Notes: a model not told the origin generated them from the sequence alone. A stretch of 64,000 nucleotides of DNA from Fodinibacter sp963707895 (GCA_963707895.1 CAVPRS010000004.1:1-64000); one strand, 5' to 3'; counted from the first letter of the stretch, positions 1 through 7,972 are shown. Program-made: numbers and translations.

Positions 1-19
1 GACCCGCGTTCCGACCTCG

Positions 20-76
20 TGCGACGTGGGCACGGTTTCTGGCCGCGGATGCCGTGAGAACCGCATCCACGTCGCA
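20..76. repeat. Interrupted palindrome at left edge
   Basis: Arms TGCGACGTGG (20-29) and CCACGTCGCA (67-76) are perfect reverse complements. They enclose a second pair, GGATGC (47-52) and GCATCC (63-68). No credible coding frame covers bases 1-164, so this is read as intergenic structured DNA. Its role is unknown; the flanking gene on the left lies outside the window. Confidence 0.45.
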
Positions 77-87
77 GACCTACGACC

Positions 88-160
88 CGACTTATTGCGA
101 AATACCCACCCCGGAGAGGCCTCCGGGGCCCCTTTTGGGTGGGTATTTCGCAATAAGTCG
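88..160. terminator. Long hairpin with 24-bp perfect stem downstream of the adenosyltransferase
   Basis: A 24-base arm (88-111) is perfectly complementary to 137-160. A smaller stem, CCGGAG/CTCCGG (111-126), lies inside the loop. The structure ends five bases before the stop of the minus-strand cobalamin adenosyltransferase gene. The position fits a transcription terminator for that gene and perhaps for a gene entering from the left. The arm sequence (starting CGACTTATTGCG) is unusually AT-rich for this genome. Terminator function is inferred. Confidence 0.6.
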
Positions 161-164
161 AGGG

Positions 165-785
165 TCAGGGGGTCGGCGGGGGCTGCTCGCGGCCACCGCC
201 GGGCTGCCAGAGCACGTCCCCGGCCGGCAGGTTGGCGCAGCGGGCGAGCACGAAGAGCAGGTCCGAGAGCCGGTTGAGGTAGGTGGCGGTGGTCGGGTTG
301 ACCCCGCCCTCACCGCGGGCGTCCCCGGGCTCGGTGCCGTGGACCTCGATGGCGGCCCAGACCGACCGCTCGGCCCGGCGCACCACCGTGAGGGCCACGT
401 GCAGGTGCGCGGCGCCGGCCGTGCCGCCGGGCAGGATGAAGGACCGCAGCTTCTCGAGCCGCTCCAGGAACCGGTCGCAGTCGGCCTCGAGCTCGGCCAC
501 CCACTCGGCCTTGACCCGCAGCGGCGGGTACTCGTAGCTGCGCCGCAGGGGGGTGGACAGGTCGGCGCCGATGTCGAACAGGTCGTTCTGCACCCGGGTG
601 AGCACGTCGCGCACCTCGTCGGTCAGGTCGCCGCACGCGATGGCGAGCCCGATGGCGGCGTTCGCCTCGTTGGCGTCGGCGTAGGCGGCCAGCCGCGCGT
701 CGGTCTTGCGGGTGCGGCTCAGGTCGCCCAGCGCCGTGCTGCCGTCGTCGCCGGTGCGGGTGTAGATGCGGGTGAGGTTGACCAT
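165..785 (-). CDS. cobO: Cob(I)alamin adenosyltransferase, PduO/MMAB type
   Basis: Transfers the adenosyl group of ATP to cob(I)alamin to make adenosylcobalamin. The 206-residue protein opens with MVNLTRIYTRTGDDGSTALG, the nucleotide-binding signature of the PduO/MMAB family (PF01923). It keeps the conserved C-terminal helix with RAERS and the NRLSDLLFVLAR segment. The ATG at 785 was chosen because GGGAGG lies nine bases upstream and because the family starts here; the open frame continuing upstream is non-homologous. The coenzyme is needed by the mutase at 1475 (ethylmalonyl-CoA mutase), so the neighbourhood fits supply of AdoCbl to that enzyme. The symbol follows common database usage; the fold is PduO-like, not CobA-like. 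Confidence 0.92.
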   Translation of the reverse strand: MVNLTRIYTRTGDDGSTALGDLSRTRKTDARLAAYADANEANAAIGLAIACGDLTDEVRDVLTRVQNDLFDIGADLSTPLRRSYEYPPLRVKAEWVAELEADCDRFLERLEKLRSFILPGGTAGAAHLHVALTVVRRAERSVWAAIEVHGTEPGDARGEGGVNPTTATYLNRLSDLLFVLARCANLPAGDVLWQPGGGREQPPPTP

Positions 786-902
786 GCCCACCAGCCTCCC
801 AGACCGGCACCGGCGTCCTGGCATGGCACGAAGAGGACAATGTCCATTCTTTGCCCGGACTTTACCTGTTCGTTGCTGACGGGAGGGCACCGTGGTCTGT
901 TG

Positions 903-942
903 AATGGGACGCACACGGGGTCTGGTGAAAATGGGACGCACA
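903..942. promoter_or_regulatory. 13-bp direct repeat upstream of the STAS gene
   Basis: AATGGGACGCACA occurs at 903-915 and again at 930-942, a 27-base period, ending 17 bases before the GTG of the STAS gene. Paired direct repeats between divergent genes can be regulator sites. No known regulator is recognised. Confidence 0.35.
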
Positions 943-959
943 GAGGGTGAGGGGGGACA

Positions 960-1331
960 GTGGCCGAACCGGGGACTGGGATCGTGACCATGACCGAGGT
1001 CCACGACGACGGGGGGTGCCATGTCGTGCTGCGGGGGCGGCTCGACGTGCGCACCGTCGCCGACCTGCGGATGACGTTGCACCGGGTCATCGCGAACGGC
1101 ACCAGCGCCGTGCTGCTCGACCTGGGTGAGGCGCACGTGGGCGACGCCACGGGGTTCGGGCTGATCGTCGAGTGCGAGCGGCGGGCCCGCCGGGCGGGGC
1201 GCCCGATGCACATCGTCGCCGCCGACGACCGCACTCGCCGCCTGCTGCGCCGGGCCCGGCTGCACTCGCTGCTCACCCCGGCACCGACCGTGGTGCCCGA
1301 CGCGCCGGCCCTCGCCCGCGCGGCCGGCTGA
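960..1331 (+). CDS. STAS-domain protein, anti-sigma factor antagonist-like
   Basis: A 123-residue protein made of a single STAS domain (about residues 8-110), the fold of SpoIIAA/RsbV antagonists that bind anti-sigma kinases. The segment around the usual phospho-serine reads GDATG (residues 61-65) where the family usually has DSSG. The phospho-acceptor position therefore holds Thr64 and the preceding serine is replaced by alanine. GTG at 960 follows a GGGGGG tract that can act as ribosome binding site. No RsbW-type kinase or sigma factor is adjacent, so any partner must lie elsewhere. It is divergent from the adenosyltransferase and is followed by a perfect hairpin. The domain call is firm; the antagonist role is inferred. 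Confidence 0.75.
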   Translation: MAEPGTGIVTMTEVHDDGGCHVVLRGRLDVRTVADLRMTLHRVIANGTSAVLLDLGEAHVGDATGFGLIVECERRARRAGRPMHIVAADDRTRRLLRRARLHSLLTPAPTVVPDAPALARAAG

Positions 1332-1378
1332 CCTCCGCCGGCTGACCCGGGCCGACCGCCGCTGACCGCGCGACGGCC

Positions 1379-1403
1379 GGGGGCATGAGCCACTCATGCC
1401 CCC
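1379..1403. terminator. 11-bp perfect hairpin after the STAS gene
   Basis: GGGGGCATGAG, loop CCA, CTCATGCCCCC. It begins 48 bases after the STAS stop and lacks a U-tract, as is usual in actinobacteria. An ATG inside it (1385) is in frame with the downstream mutase but lies within the stem, which argues against that ATG as the real start. Confidence 0.6.
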
Positions 1404-1461
1404 GCCGGCGGTGTGGGCACTCTCACCGTGCGGGTCGCTACCCGCGTCATCGCCCCGCGGC

Positions 1462-1467
1462 TAGCGT
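1462..1467 (+). promoter_or_regulatory. -10 box, leaderless promoter of ecm
   Basis: TAGCGT lies seven bases before the ATG at 1475, the spacing expected when transcription starts at the initiation codon. Confidence 0.55.
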
Positions 1468-1474
1468 TCATCGC

Positions 1475-3538
1475 ATGTCCGAGAGCACCGACGCCACCCG
1501 GCCCGAGCGGGACCGCCCCTGGGTGATGCGGACGTACGCCGGCCACTCCAGCGCCGCCGCCAGCAACGCCCTGTACCGGCGCAACCTCGACAAGGGTCAG
1601 ACCGGGCTCTCGGTCGCCTTCGACCTGCCGACCCAGACGGGTTACGACCCCGACCACGTGCTGGCCCGTGGCGAGGTGGGCAAGGTCGGCGTGCCGATCT
1701 CGCACATCGGTGACATGCGCGCGCTGTTCGCCGACATCCCGCTGTCCCGGATGAACACCTCGATGACGATCAACGCCACCGCGATGTGGCTGCTCGCGCT
1801 CTACCAGGTGGCCGCCGAGGAACAGGCGGAGGCGGCCGGTGAGGACCCGGCATCCGCGGTGCGGGCGCTCGCCGGCACGACGCAGAACGACATCATCAAG
1901 GAGTACCTGTCGCGGGGGACCTACGTCTTCGCCCCCGGGCCGTCGCTGCGGCTGATCACCGACATGGTGGCCTACACCGTGGCCGAGATCCCCAGGTGGA
2001 ACCCGACCAACATCTGCAGCTACCACCTGCAGGAGGCCGGCGCGACGCCCGTGCAGGAGATCGCCTACGCGATGTGCACGGCCATCGCGGTGCTCGACGC
2101 CGTGCGCGACTCCGGCCAGGTGCCCGCCGAGCGGTTCGGCGACGTCGTCGCCCGGATCTCCTTCTTCGTCAACGCCGGCGTGCGCTTCGTCGAGGAGATG
2201 TGCAAGATGCGCGCGTTCGTGCAGCTCTGGGACGAGCTGACCCTCGAGCGCTACGGCGTCACCGACGCCACGCAGCGCCGGTTCCGCTACGGCGTGCAGG
2301 TCAACTCGCTCGGGCTCACCGAGGCCCAGCCCGAGAACAACGTGCAGCGCATCGTGCTCGAGATGCTCGCGGTGACGATGTCGAAGGACGCCCGGGCCCG
2401 CGCGGTTCAGCTTCCCGCCTGGAACGAGGCACTCGGCCTGCCCCGCCCGTGGGACCAGCAGTGGTCGCTGCGCATCCAGCAGGTGCTGGCCTTCGAGAGC
2501 GACCTGCTCGAGTACGACGACCTCTTCGAGGGCTCGACCGTCGTCGCGGCCAAGGTCGCCGAGCTCGTCGAGGGAGCTCGCGCCGAGATCGAGCGGGTGC
2601 AGCAGCTCGGTGGGGCCGTGGCCGCCGTCGAGAGCGGCTACATGAAGAGCGAGCTGGTCGAGTCCCACTCGCTACGGCGCCGCCGGATCGAGGCCGGGGA
2701 GGACGTCGTCGTGGGCGTCAACCGCTTCGAGACGACCGAGCCCAACCCGCTCACCGCCGACCTCGACACCGCCATCCAGACCGTGGATGCCGGCGTCGAG
2801 GCAGCCGCCGCGGCGGCCGTGCGGCAGTGGCGGGAGGAGCGTGACGCGGACCCCGCGCGCAAGGAGCGCGCGGCATCCGCGCTGGCCCGCCTCGTCGCGG
2901 ATGCCGGCACCGACACGAACCTGATGGCTGCGACCCTCGAGTGCGCCCGGGCCGGGCTGACCACGGGGGAGTGGGCCGGGGCGCTGCGGGAGGTGTTCGG
3001 CGAGTTCCGCGCACCCACGGGCGTCAGCGGCTCGGTGGGCGTGGGCGCCGGCACCGAGGCGCTCACTGACGTGCGGGCGATGGTGGCGCAGACGAGCGAG
3101 GAGCTCGGGGAGAAGCTGCGGCTGCTCGTGGGCAAGCCCGGGCTCGACGGGCACTCCAACGGCGCCGAGCAGATCGCCGTCCGCGCTCGCGACGCCGGGT
3201 TCGAGGTCGTCTACCAGGGCATCAGGCTCACACCCGAGCAGATCGTCGGGGCGGCCGTGGCCGAGGACGTGCACCTCGTCGGCATCTCGATCCTCTCGGG
3301 GTCGCACCTGGAGCTCGTGCCGGAGGTGCTCGAGCTGATGCGCGCGGCCGGCGCAGGCGACGTCCCGGTGATCGTCGGCGGCATCATCCCCGAGGCGGAT
3401 GCCGTGAAGCTCAAGGCGCTGGGAGTGGCAGAGGTGTTCACCCCCAAGGACTTCGGGCTCAACGACATCATGGTGCGCTTCGTCCAGGTCATCCGGGCCT
3501 CGCGGGGCCTGGACGCGACGGCGCCCGCCCACGCCTGA
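1475..3538 (+). CDS. ecm: Ethylmalonyl-CoA mutase (MeaA-type, adenosylcobalamin-dependent)
   Basis: Rearranges ethylmalonyl-CoA to methylsuccinyl-CoA in the ethylmalonyl-CoA pathway. The 687-residue single chain has an N-terminal mutase barrel (about 15-500, with PTQTGYDPDH and MNTSMTINATA) and a C-terminal B12 domain carrying the LDGHSNG (DxHxxG) cobalt-ligand motif at about residue 557. The sequence matches what I recall of Streptomyces MeaA almost throughout and differs from methylmalonyl-CoA mutase, which usually has two subunits. The start at 1475 is preferred over the in-frame ATG at 1385: the latter sits in a hairpin and adds 30 Arg-rich non-homologous residues. AdoCbl synthesis (165-785), Ccr, Epi and MeaB are all in this window. 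The Ecm rather than Mcm call rests on remembered family sequences. Confidence 0.88.
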   Translation: MSESTDATRPERDRPWVMRTYAGHSSAAASNALYRRNLDKGQTGLSVAFDLPTQTGYDPDHVLARGEVGKVGVPISHIGDMRALFADIPLSRMNTSMTINATAMWLLALYQVAAEEQAEAAGEDPASAVRALAGTTQNDIIKEYLSRGTYVFAPGPSLRLITDMVAYTVAEIPRWNPTNICSYHLQEAGATPVQEIAYAMCTAIAVLDAVRDSGQVPAERFGDVVARISFFVNAGVRFVEEMCKMRAFVQLWDELTLERYGVTDATQRRFRYGVQVNSLGLTEAQPENNVQRIVLEMLAVTMSKDARARAVQLPAWNEALGLPRPWDQQWSLRIQQVLAFESDLLEYDDLFEGSTVVAAKVAELVEGARAEIERVQQLGGAVAAVESGYMKSELVESHSLRRRRIEAGEDVVVGVNRFETTEPNPLTADLDTAIQTVDAGVEAAAAAAVRQWREERDADPARKERAASALARLVADAGTDTNLMAATLECARAGLTTGEWAGALREVFGEFRAPTGVSGSVGVGAGTEALTDVRAMVAQTSEELGEKLRLLVGKPGLDGHSNGAEQIAVRARDAGFEVVYQGIRLTPEQIVGAAVAEDVHLVGISILSGSHLELVPEVLELMRAAGAGDVPVIVGGIIPEADAVKLKALGVAEVFTPKDFGLNDIMVRFVQVIRASRGLDATAPAHA

Positions 3539-3571
3539 GCGCGGACGGGCGCGGAGGCGCCAGAGGGCCGC

Positions 3572-4154
3572 TCAGGCGGTGACCGGGCTCGACAGGGCCG
3601 CGGTCAGCTCGCGCGTGAACGCCGGGATGTCGTCGGGGTTGCGGCTCGTGATCAGGTTGTCGTCGACGACGACCTCACGGTCCTCCCAGGTGGCGCCGGC
3701 GTTGCGCAGGTCGGTCTGCAGGCTGGGCCACGACGTGACGTGCCGGTCACGCACGACGTCGGCCTCGATGAGCGTCCACGGCGCGTGGCAGATCGCGGCG
3801 ACCGGCTTCCCCGACTGCACGAACTGGCGCACGAACGCCACGGCGTCCTCGTCGGTGCGCAGCTGGTCGGGGTTGGCGACCCCGCCCGGCAGCACCAGCG
3901 CCGCGTAGTCGGCCGACGTCGGCCGACGCAACGACGACGTCGACGTCGAAGGTGTCGCCCTTGTCGAGGTGGTTGAAGGCCTGCACCGTGCCGTCGTGGG
4001 TCGAGATGAGCACCGGGGTGGCGCCGGCCCCCTCGACGGCCTCCCACGGGCCGGTGAGCTCGACCTGCTCGATGCCCTCGGGGGCGACGAGGAAGGCGAC
4101 CTTGGCCCGGCGGCCGGTGTCGGCAGTCGTGCTGGTGTCGGTCGTGCTGGTCAT
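3572..4154 (-). pseudogene. DJ-1/PfpI-family protein, frameshifted by a 10-bp tandem duplication
   Basis: The minus strand encodes a PfpI/DJ-1-like glutamine-amidotransferase-fold protein in two frames. The N-terminal part (4154 to about 3925) begins MTSTTDTSTTADTGRR and includes the family's VAFLVAPEGIEQVEL strand. The C-terminal part (about 3915 to 3572) has ALVLPGGVANPDQLR and the nucleophile elbow AAICHAPW with the expected cysteine. The frames meet at a perfect tandem copy of GTCGGCCGAC (3908-3927). Removing one copy joins them as VVASADYAALVLPGG and yields 190 codons, the usual family length. The family includes glyoxalases, chaperones and proteases. As read, translation would give a truncated protein of about 135 residues. 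It could be a real mutation, a reversible slippage event or an assembly error. Confidence 0.82.
3908..3927. repeat. Perfect 10-bp tandem duplication inside the PfpI-like gene
   Basis: GTCGGCCGAC is present twice in direct contact. The insertion of ten bases shifts the reading frame by one and is the sole cause of the break in the surrounding gene. Confidence 0.9.
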
Positions 4155-4291
4155 GGTGGAGTCCTCTCGGTCCGACGAATGGCGAGGGCACCGTTGCGGT
4201 GCCGACGCGCGACAACCAGACCCCTACCCACGCCCTTCCCCACCATGCCGTGGCGGAGAAGGTTCGGGTGCGGACGGGTAGCGTGCGGCGC

Positions 4292-4594
4292 ATGGCCCTG
4301 CACTGCGCTGCCACCCTGGTCCTCGTGCCGGTCGGCACGGCCCCCGACGACGCGGCGGGGCCGGGCGCCGTCGTGGCGGCTCCACTGGGCGGCGACGCCG
4401 ATGTGGTCGAGGAGCTTCAGGCACTCGCGGACCTGCACCGGGGTGAGCGGGTGGTCGTCCCGGTCGCCCCGGAGCAGCTCGACGCCGTGCTCGAGCACCT
4501 CGGCAGGGCACCGCGCCCGGTCGGTGACCAGGCCGATCCGCTGCTGCTCGAGGTCGGTGACGACGGCTGGTCCCTGGTTCCCACCCCGGGGTGA
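4292..4594 (+). CDS. Hypothetical protein, about 100 residues
   Basis: No family is recognised. The ATG at 4292 is seven bases after TAGCGT (4279-4284), matching the leaderless-start pattern of this window. Third codon positions are almost all G or C, consistent with real coding. The product starts MALHCAATLVLVPVGTAP and is acidic and hydrophobic, with no clear membrane segment. It is divergent from the PfpI-like gene and convergent with nucS. An in-frame ATG at 4199 would add 31 residues upstream of the promoter box and is not favoured. Confidence 0.6.
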   Translation: MALHCAATLVLVPVGTAPDDAAGPGAVVAAPLGGDADVVEELQALADLHRGERVVVPVAPEQLDAVLEHLGRAPRPVGDQADPLLLEVGDDGWSLVPTPG

Positions 4595-4601
4595 CCGAGT
4601 C

Positions 4602-4641
4602 GGGTGCTCAGGTGGCTGTTCCGGCAGCCACTTCAGCACCC
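4602..4641. terminator. Bidirectional hairpin between convergent genes
   Basis: 17-base arms 4602-4618 and 4625-4641 pair with two mismatches around the loop TTCCGG. It separates the small plus-strand gene from the 3' end of nucS and probably terminates both. Confidence 0.65.
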
Positions 4642-4679
4642 AGCTCGGGATCGACGCGGGAGTCGGGTCGGCATCCGGG

Positions 4680-5375
4680 TCAGAAGAGGCGGTGCTCGCT
4701 GTTGTCGACGCCCTTGAGCGCGTCGTAGTCGAGCACCACGCAGCGGATGCCGCGGTCCTCGGCGAGCGTGCGGGCCTGCGGCTTGATCTGCTGCGCCGCG
4801 AAGACCCCGGTCACCGGCGCCAGGTGGGGGTCGCGGTTCATCAGCTCGAGGTAGCGGGTGAGCTGCTCGACGCCGTCGATGTCCCCGCGCCGCTTGATCT
4901 CGATGGCGACCGTGGCACCGGCGCCGTCCTTGCAGAGGATGTCGACCGGGCCGATCGGGGTCATGTACTCGCGTCGGGTGAGGGTCCAGCCGTCGCCGAG
5001 GGTGGTGATGTGCTCGGCGAGCAGCCTCTGCAGGTGCGCCTCGACGCCGTCCTTGACCAGACCGGGGTCGACGCCCAGCTCGTGGGCGCTGTCGTGGTGC
5101 ACCTCGTGGATCTTGACCCGCAGCCGGTCCTCGGACTTGGCGTGCTGCACGACCCACACGGCGGTGACGCCGTCGGCACCCTCGGCCTCGTCGGGCTCGA
5201 CCTCGGCCATGGCGCAGGGGGGCGACATCCAGTTCAGCGGCTTGTAGGACCCACCGTCGGAGTGCACGAGCACCGAGCCGTCGGCCTTGACCAGGAGCAG
5301 CCGGGTCGCCAGCGGCAGGTGGGCGGTCAGCCGCCCGTCGTAGTCGACGCTGCACGTCGCGATCACGAGTCGCAC
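4680..5375 (-). CDS. nucS: Endonuclease NucS (EndoMS), non-canonical mismatch repair
   Basis: Cleaves both strands at G-T, G-G and T-T mismatches; it is the core of mismatch repair in actinobacteria that lack MutS/MutL. The 231-residue protein begins VRLVIATCSVDYDGRLTAHL and holds the family core LLVKADGSVLVHSDGGSYKP plus the conserved KPLNWMSPPC segment. The C-terminal nuclease motif is VDILCKDG followed by VAIEIKRRGD, the D/E-x-K catalytic signature. Typical family length is about 223-235. GTG at 5375 was chosen because homologues begin at this residue and a TAGGGT box ends eight bases upstream. The frame is open further upstream but without homology. It is transcribed away from the membrane-anchored hypothetical gene at 5463. 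Confidence 0.93.
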   Translation of the reverse strand: MRLVIATCSVDYDGRLTAHLPLATRLLLVKADGSVLVHSDGGSYKPLNWMSPPCAMAEVEPDEAEGADGVTAVWVVQHAKSEDRLRVKIHEVHHDSAHELGVDPGLVKDGVEAHLQRLLAEHITTLGDGWTLTRREYMTPIGPVDILCKDGAGATVAIEIKRRGDIDGVEQLTRYLELMNRDPHLAPVTGVFAAQQIKPQARTLAEDRGIRCVVLDYDALKGVDNSEHRLF

Positions 5376-5383
5376 GATCGACC

Positions 5384-5389
5384 ACCCTA
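5384..5389 (-). promoter_or_regulatory. -10 box, leaderless promoter of nucS
   Basis: TAGGGT on the minus strand ends eight bases before the GTG start of nucS. Confidence 0.5.
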
Positions 5390-5462
5390 CCGTCGCAGGT
5401 GGGGCCGACCCGTTGCCTCCGCGTGGGCCGCAGGCGCACACTGCTCATGAGGGGTGAGGCCA

Positions 5463-5906
5463 ATGACGGCAGCGCTGTGGACGGTGTTCCTCGTCGCGCT
5501 GCCCGGGATCTGGTGGTTCGCGCAGGGCGAGGCCCTGACCTGGTTCTCGGAGGGCGAGCCGCCGCGCCTGCTGCGTCCGCTCGTCCGCCGGCTCCGGCCG
5601 CACGCCGAGCGGGCACGGCTCTGGCGGCGCCGGGCGTTCGGCCGTCCCGAGCCGCAGTCGCTGCCACCGGTGCTGATCACCCTCGAGCTGCGCCGGCTCG
5701 AGGGCGAGATCCGCCGCGTCGAGCAGGGTGACGCCCCGCACCAGGCCGCCCGGCTGCGGGCGGTGCTCGCGGCCTACGACCAGCTGCTGATCCAGCTCTG
5801 CCAGCAGGTCGAGGTGCCGACCGACGGGGTCGGCCTGCCCCCGCTGCCGTCGCGCGAACGGGTGACCCTCGAGGCCGAGCTGGTGGCGGCCGGCCACGAC
5901 TGGTGA
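5463..5906 (+). CDS. Hypothetical membrane-anchored protein
   Basis: The 147-residue protein starts with a hydrophobic segment (about residues 3-20, TAALWTVFLVALPGIWWFA) that could be a signal anchor. A basic linker and a soluble helical region follow (LELRRLEGEIRRVEQG, AAYDQLLIQLCQQ). ATG at 5463 is preferred over GTG 5454 because GGGGTGAGG lies a few bases upstream. No family is recognised. It stands alone between divergent nucS and the 3-hydroxyacyl-CoA dehydrogenase gene, 138 bases away. Codon use is typical of the window. Confidence 0.65.
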   Translation: MTAALWTVFLVALPGIWWFAQGEALTWFSEGEPPRLLRPLVRRLRPHAERARLWRRRAFGRPEPQSLPPVLITLELRRLEGEIRRVEQGDAPHQAARLRAVLAAYDQLLIQLCQQVEVPTDGVGLPPLPSRERVTLEAELVAAGHDW

Positions 5907-6044
5907 GCCGGTCGCGCGGCACGCGGCACGGCGTCCGGGATGGTGGGGTCGGTGGCGCCCGGGAGCGCACGGGAGGCACGGGGTAAGGAGTGTCACGCCC
6001 GCCGGGCCTCGTCGGCCACCTGAGGCTCTGGAAGGATCGCGACC

Positions 6045-7823
6045 ATGACGCGTGACTTCACCAGTGTGGGTGTGATCGGACTCGGGACGATGGGTGCGGG
6101 GATCGTGGAGGTGTTCGCCCGCAACGGGATCGACGTGATCGCCGTCGAGGTCGACGAGGTGGGCATCGAGCACGGCAAGCAGGTGCTCGCCGGGTCGACC
6201 GGGCGGGCCCTGGCCCGCGGCAAGATGACCCAGGACGAGTACGACGCCCTGCACGGCCGGGTCACCTTCACCAGTGACCTCGCCGACCTGGCCGCCTGCC
6301 AGCTCGTGGTCGAGGCGGTGCCCGAGCACCTCGACCTCAAGAAGGAGCTGCTCGGCAAGGTGGATGCCGTGGTGTCGCCGGAGGCGGTGCTCGCGACGAA
6401 CACCTCGTCGCTGCCGGTCACCGAGATCGCCGTCGCCACGTCGAACCCCAAGCGGGTCGTCGGCATGCACTTCTTCAACCCCGCGCCGGTGCAGCAGTTC
6501 GTCGAGGTCATCCGCACCGTGATCACCGCCGACGACGTCTTCGAGGACGTCAAGGCCCTCGCCGAGCGGCTCGGCAAGAAGCCGGTCATCGTCGGCGACA
6601 AGGCGGGCTTCATCGCCAACGCCCTCCTCTTCGGCTACCTCAACCACGCCGTGTCGATGTACGAGAGCCGCTACGCGACCCGCGAGGACCTCGACGCCGC
6701 CATGCGCTTCGGCTGCGGCTACCCGATGGGCCCGCTCGCGCTGCTCGACCTGATCGGCCTCGACACGGCCTACGAGATCCTCGACACGATGTACAAGCAG
6801 GGCCGCAACCGACTGCACGCCCCCAGCCCGATCATCAAGCAGATGGTCAGCGCCGGGCTGCTCGGCCGCAAGTCCGGCCGTGGCTTCTACACCTACGCCG
6901 CGCCGGGCTCCCCGGAGGTGGTCGCCGACGCACAGACCCCGGCCGGAGGGCTGCCGCCCGGGGTGTCGCTGCGGCCGCTGACGTCGGTGGGCGTCGTGGG
7001 GTCGGGGACGATGGCGACCGGCATCATCGAGGTGTTCGCGAAGGCCGGCTACGCCGTCACCTACGTCGCCCGCGGCGACGACAAGGCCGAGGGGGTGCGC
7101 GCCGCCCTGGCCCGCAGCACCGCGCGGGCGGTCGAGAAGGGCCGGATGACGGGGGAGGACGCCGAGGCGCTGCTCGGGCGGGTGACCGCCGCGACCACGC
7201 GCGAGGCGCTGGCCGACGTCGACCTGGTGGTCGAGGCGATCGCCGAGGACCTGGCGGTCAAGCAGGACCTCTTCCGTGACCTCGACCGGATCTGCAAGCC
7301 CGGCGCGATCCTGGCCACGACCACCTCGTCGCTGCCGATCATCGACTGCGCCAAGGTCACCTCGCGCCCCGCCGACGTCATCGGGATGCACTTCTTCAAC
7401 CCGGCCCAGGTGATGAGGCTGGTCGAGGTCGTGCACACGGTGTCGACCTCGCCCGACGTGACCGCGACGGTGCAGGACCTCTGCGCGAAGGTCGACAAGG
7501 TGGCCGTGACCTGCGCAGACCGCTCCGGGTTCGTCGTCAACGCACTCCTCTTCCCCTACCTCAACGACGCGGTGCGCATGCTCGAGGCCAACTACGCCAG
7601 CGCCGACGACATCGACACCGCGATGAAGGCCGGCTGCGGCCTGCCGATGGGTCCCTTCGAGCTGCTCGACGTGGTCGGCCTCGACGTGTCGCTGGCGATC
7701 GAGCGCGAGCTCTACACCGAGTTCCGCGAGCCCGGCTACGCGCCGGCACCGCTGCTCGAGCACCTGGTCACCGCGGGCTACCTGGGGCGCAAGACGGGGC
7801 GCGGGTTCCGCACCTACGCCTGA
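6045..7823 (+). CDS. 3-Hydroxybutyryl-CoA dehydrogenase, tandem two-domain form
   Basis: Oxidises or reduces 3-hydroxyacyl-CoA with NAD(P). The 592 residues contain two complete HBD/HAD units fused head to tail. Unit 1 has the Rossmann loop GLGTMGAGI near residue 10 and GMHFFNP with catalytic His142. Unit 2 restarts at about residue 312 with GSGTMATGI and repeats GMHFFNP with His449. Each unit ends with GRKSGRGFYTY or GRKTGRGFRTY. Typical single HBDs are about 285 residues, so this is a genuine internal duplication, known in other actinobacteria. GGAAGG lies 10-15 bases before the ATG. With the thiolase at 19531 and Ccr it would convert acetoacetyl-CoA to 3-hydroxybutyryl-CoA. That pathway role is inferred. 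Confidence 0.9.
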   Translation: MTRDFTSVGVIGLGTMGAGIVEVFARNGIDVIAVEVDEVGIEHGKQVLAGSTGRALARGKMTQDEYDALHGRVTFTSDLADLAACQLVVEAVPEHLDLKKELLGKVDAVVSPEAVLATNTSSLPVTEIAVATSNPKRVVGMHFFNPAPVQQFVEVIRTVITADDVFEDVKALAERLGKKPVIVGDKAGFIANALLFGYLNHAVSMYESRYATREDLDAAMRFGCGYPMGPLALLDLIGLDTAYEILDTMYKQGRNRLHAPSPIIKQMVSAGLLGRKSGRGFYTYAAPGSPEVVADAQTPAGGLPPGVSLRPLTSVGVVGSGTMATGIIEVFAKAGYAVTYVARGDDKAEGVRAALARSTARAVEKGRMTGEDAEALLGRVTAATTREALADVDLVVEAIAEDLAVKQDLFRDLDRICKPGAILATTTSSLPIIDCAKVTSRPADVIGMHFFNPAQVMRLVEVVHTVSTSPDVTATVQDLCAKVDKVAVTCADRSGFVVNALLFPYLNDAVRMLEANYASADDIDTAMKAGCGLPMGPFELLDVVGLDVSLAIERELYTEFREPGYAPAPLLEHLVTAGYLGRKTGRGFRTYA

Positions 7824-7949
7824 CCCGCCCTCGGGGCCCTCTTCTCATTCGGCACACACGAGGGCCACCCGTGCGCCACCATTGACCTCGAAGGGTCGCA
7901 GGGACCTTGATTTCGCCCCTGCGTGGACCGTGCGCACGGGGATGCCGTC

Positions 7950-7972
7950 CCGCCCTCGACGCTCGAGGGCGG
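7950..7972 (+). promoter_or_regulatory. Hairpin in the 5' leader of the M23-like gene
   Basis: CCGCCCTCGA, loop CGC, TCGAGGGCGG forms a perfect 10-bp stem ending eight bases before AGGAG (7981-7985), the ribosome binding site for GTG 7993. It may modulate access to the site. No riboswitch family was recognised. Confidence 0.45.

Noticed and set aside
165..1397. 410-codon minus-strand frame as an extended adenosyltransferase
   Set aside because: The upstream half is antisense to the STAS gene and lacks homology; a ribosome site supports ATG 785.
1385..1474. Upstream ATG 1385 as ecm start
   Set aside because: It sits inside an 11-bp hairpin and before the TAGCGT box; the extra 30 residues are Arg-rich and not homologous.
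4151..4639. Minus-strand 162-codon frame opposite the small hypothetical gene
   Set aside because: No start signal, and third-position GC and the leaderless promoter favour the plus strand.
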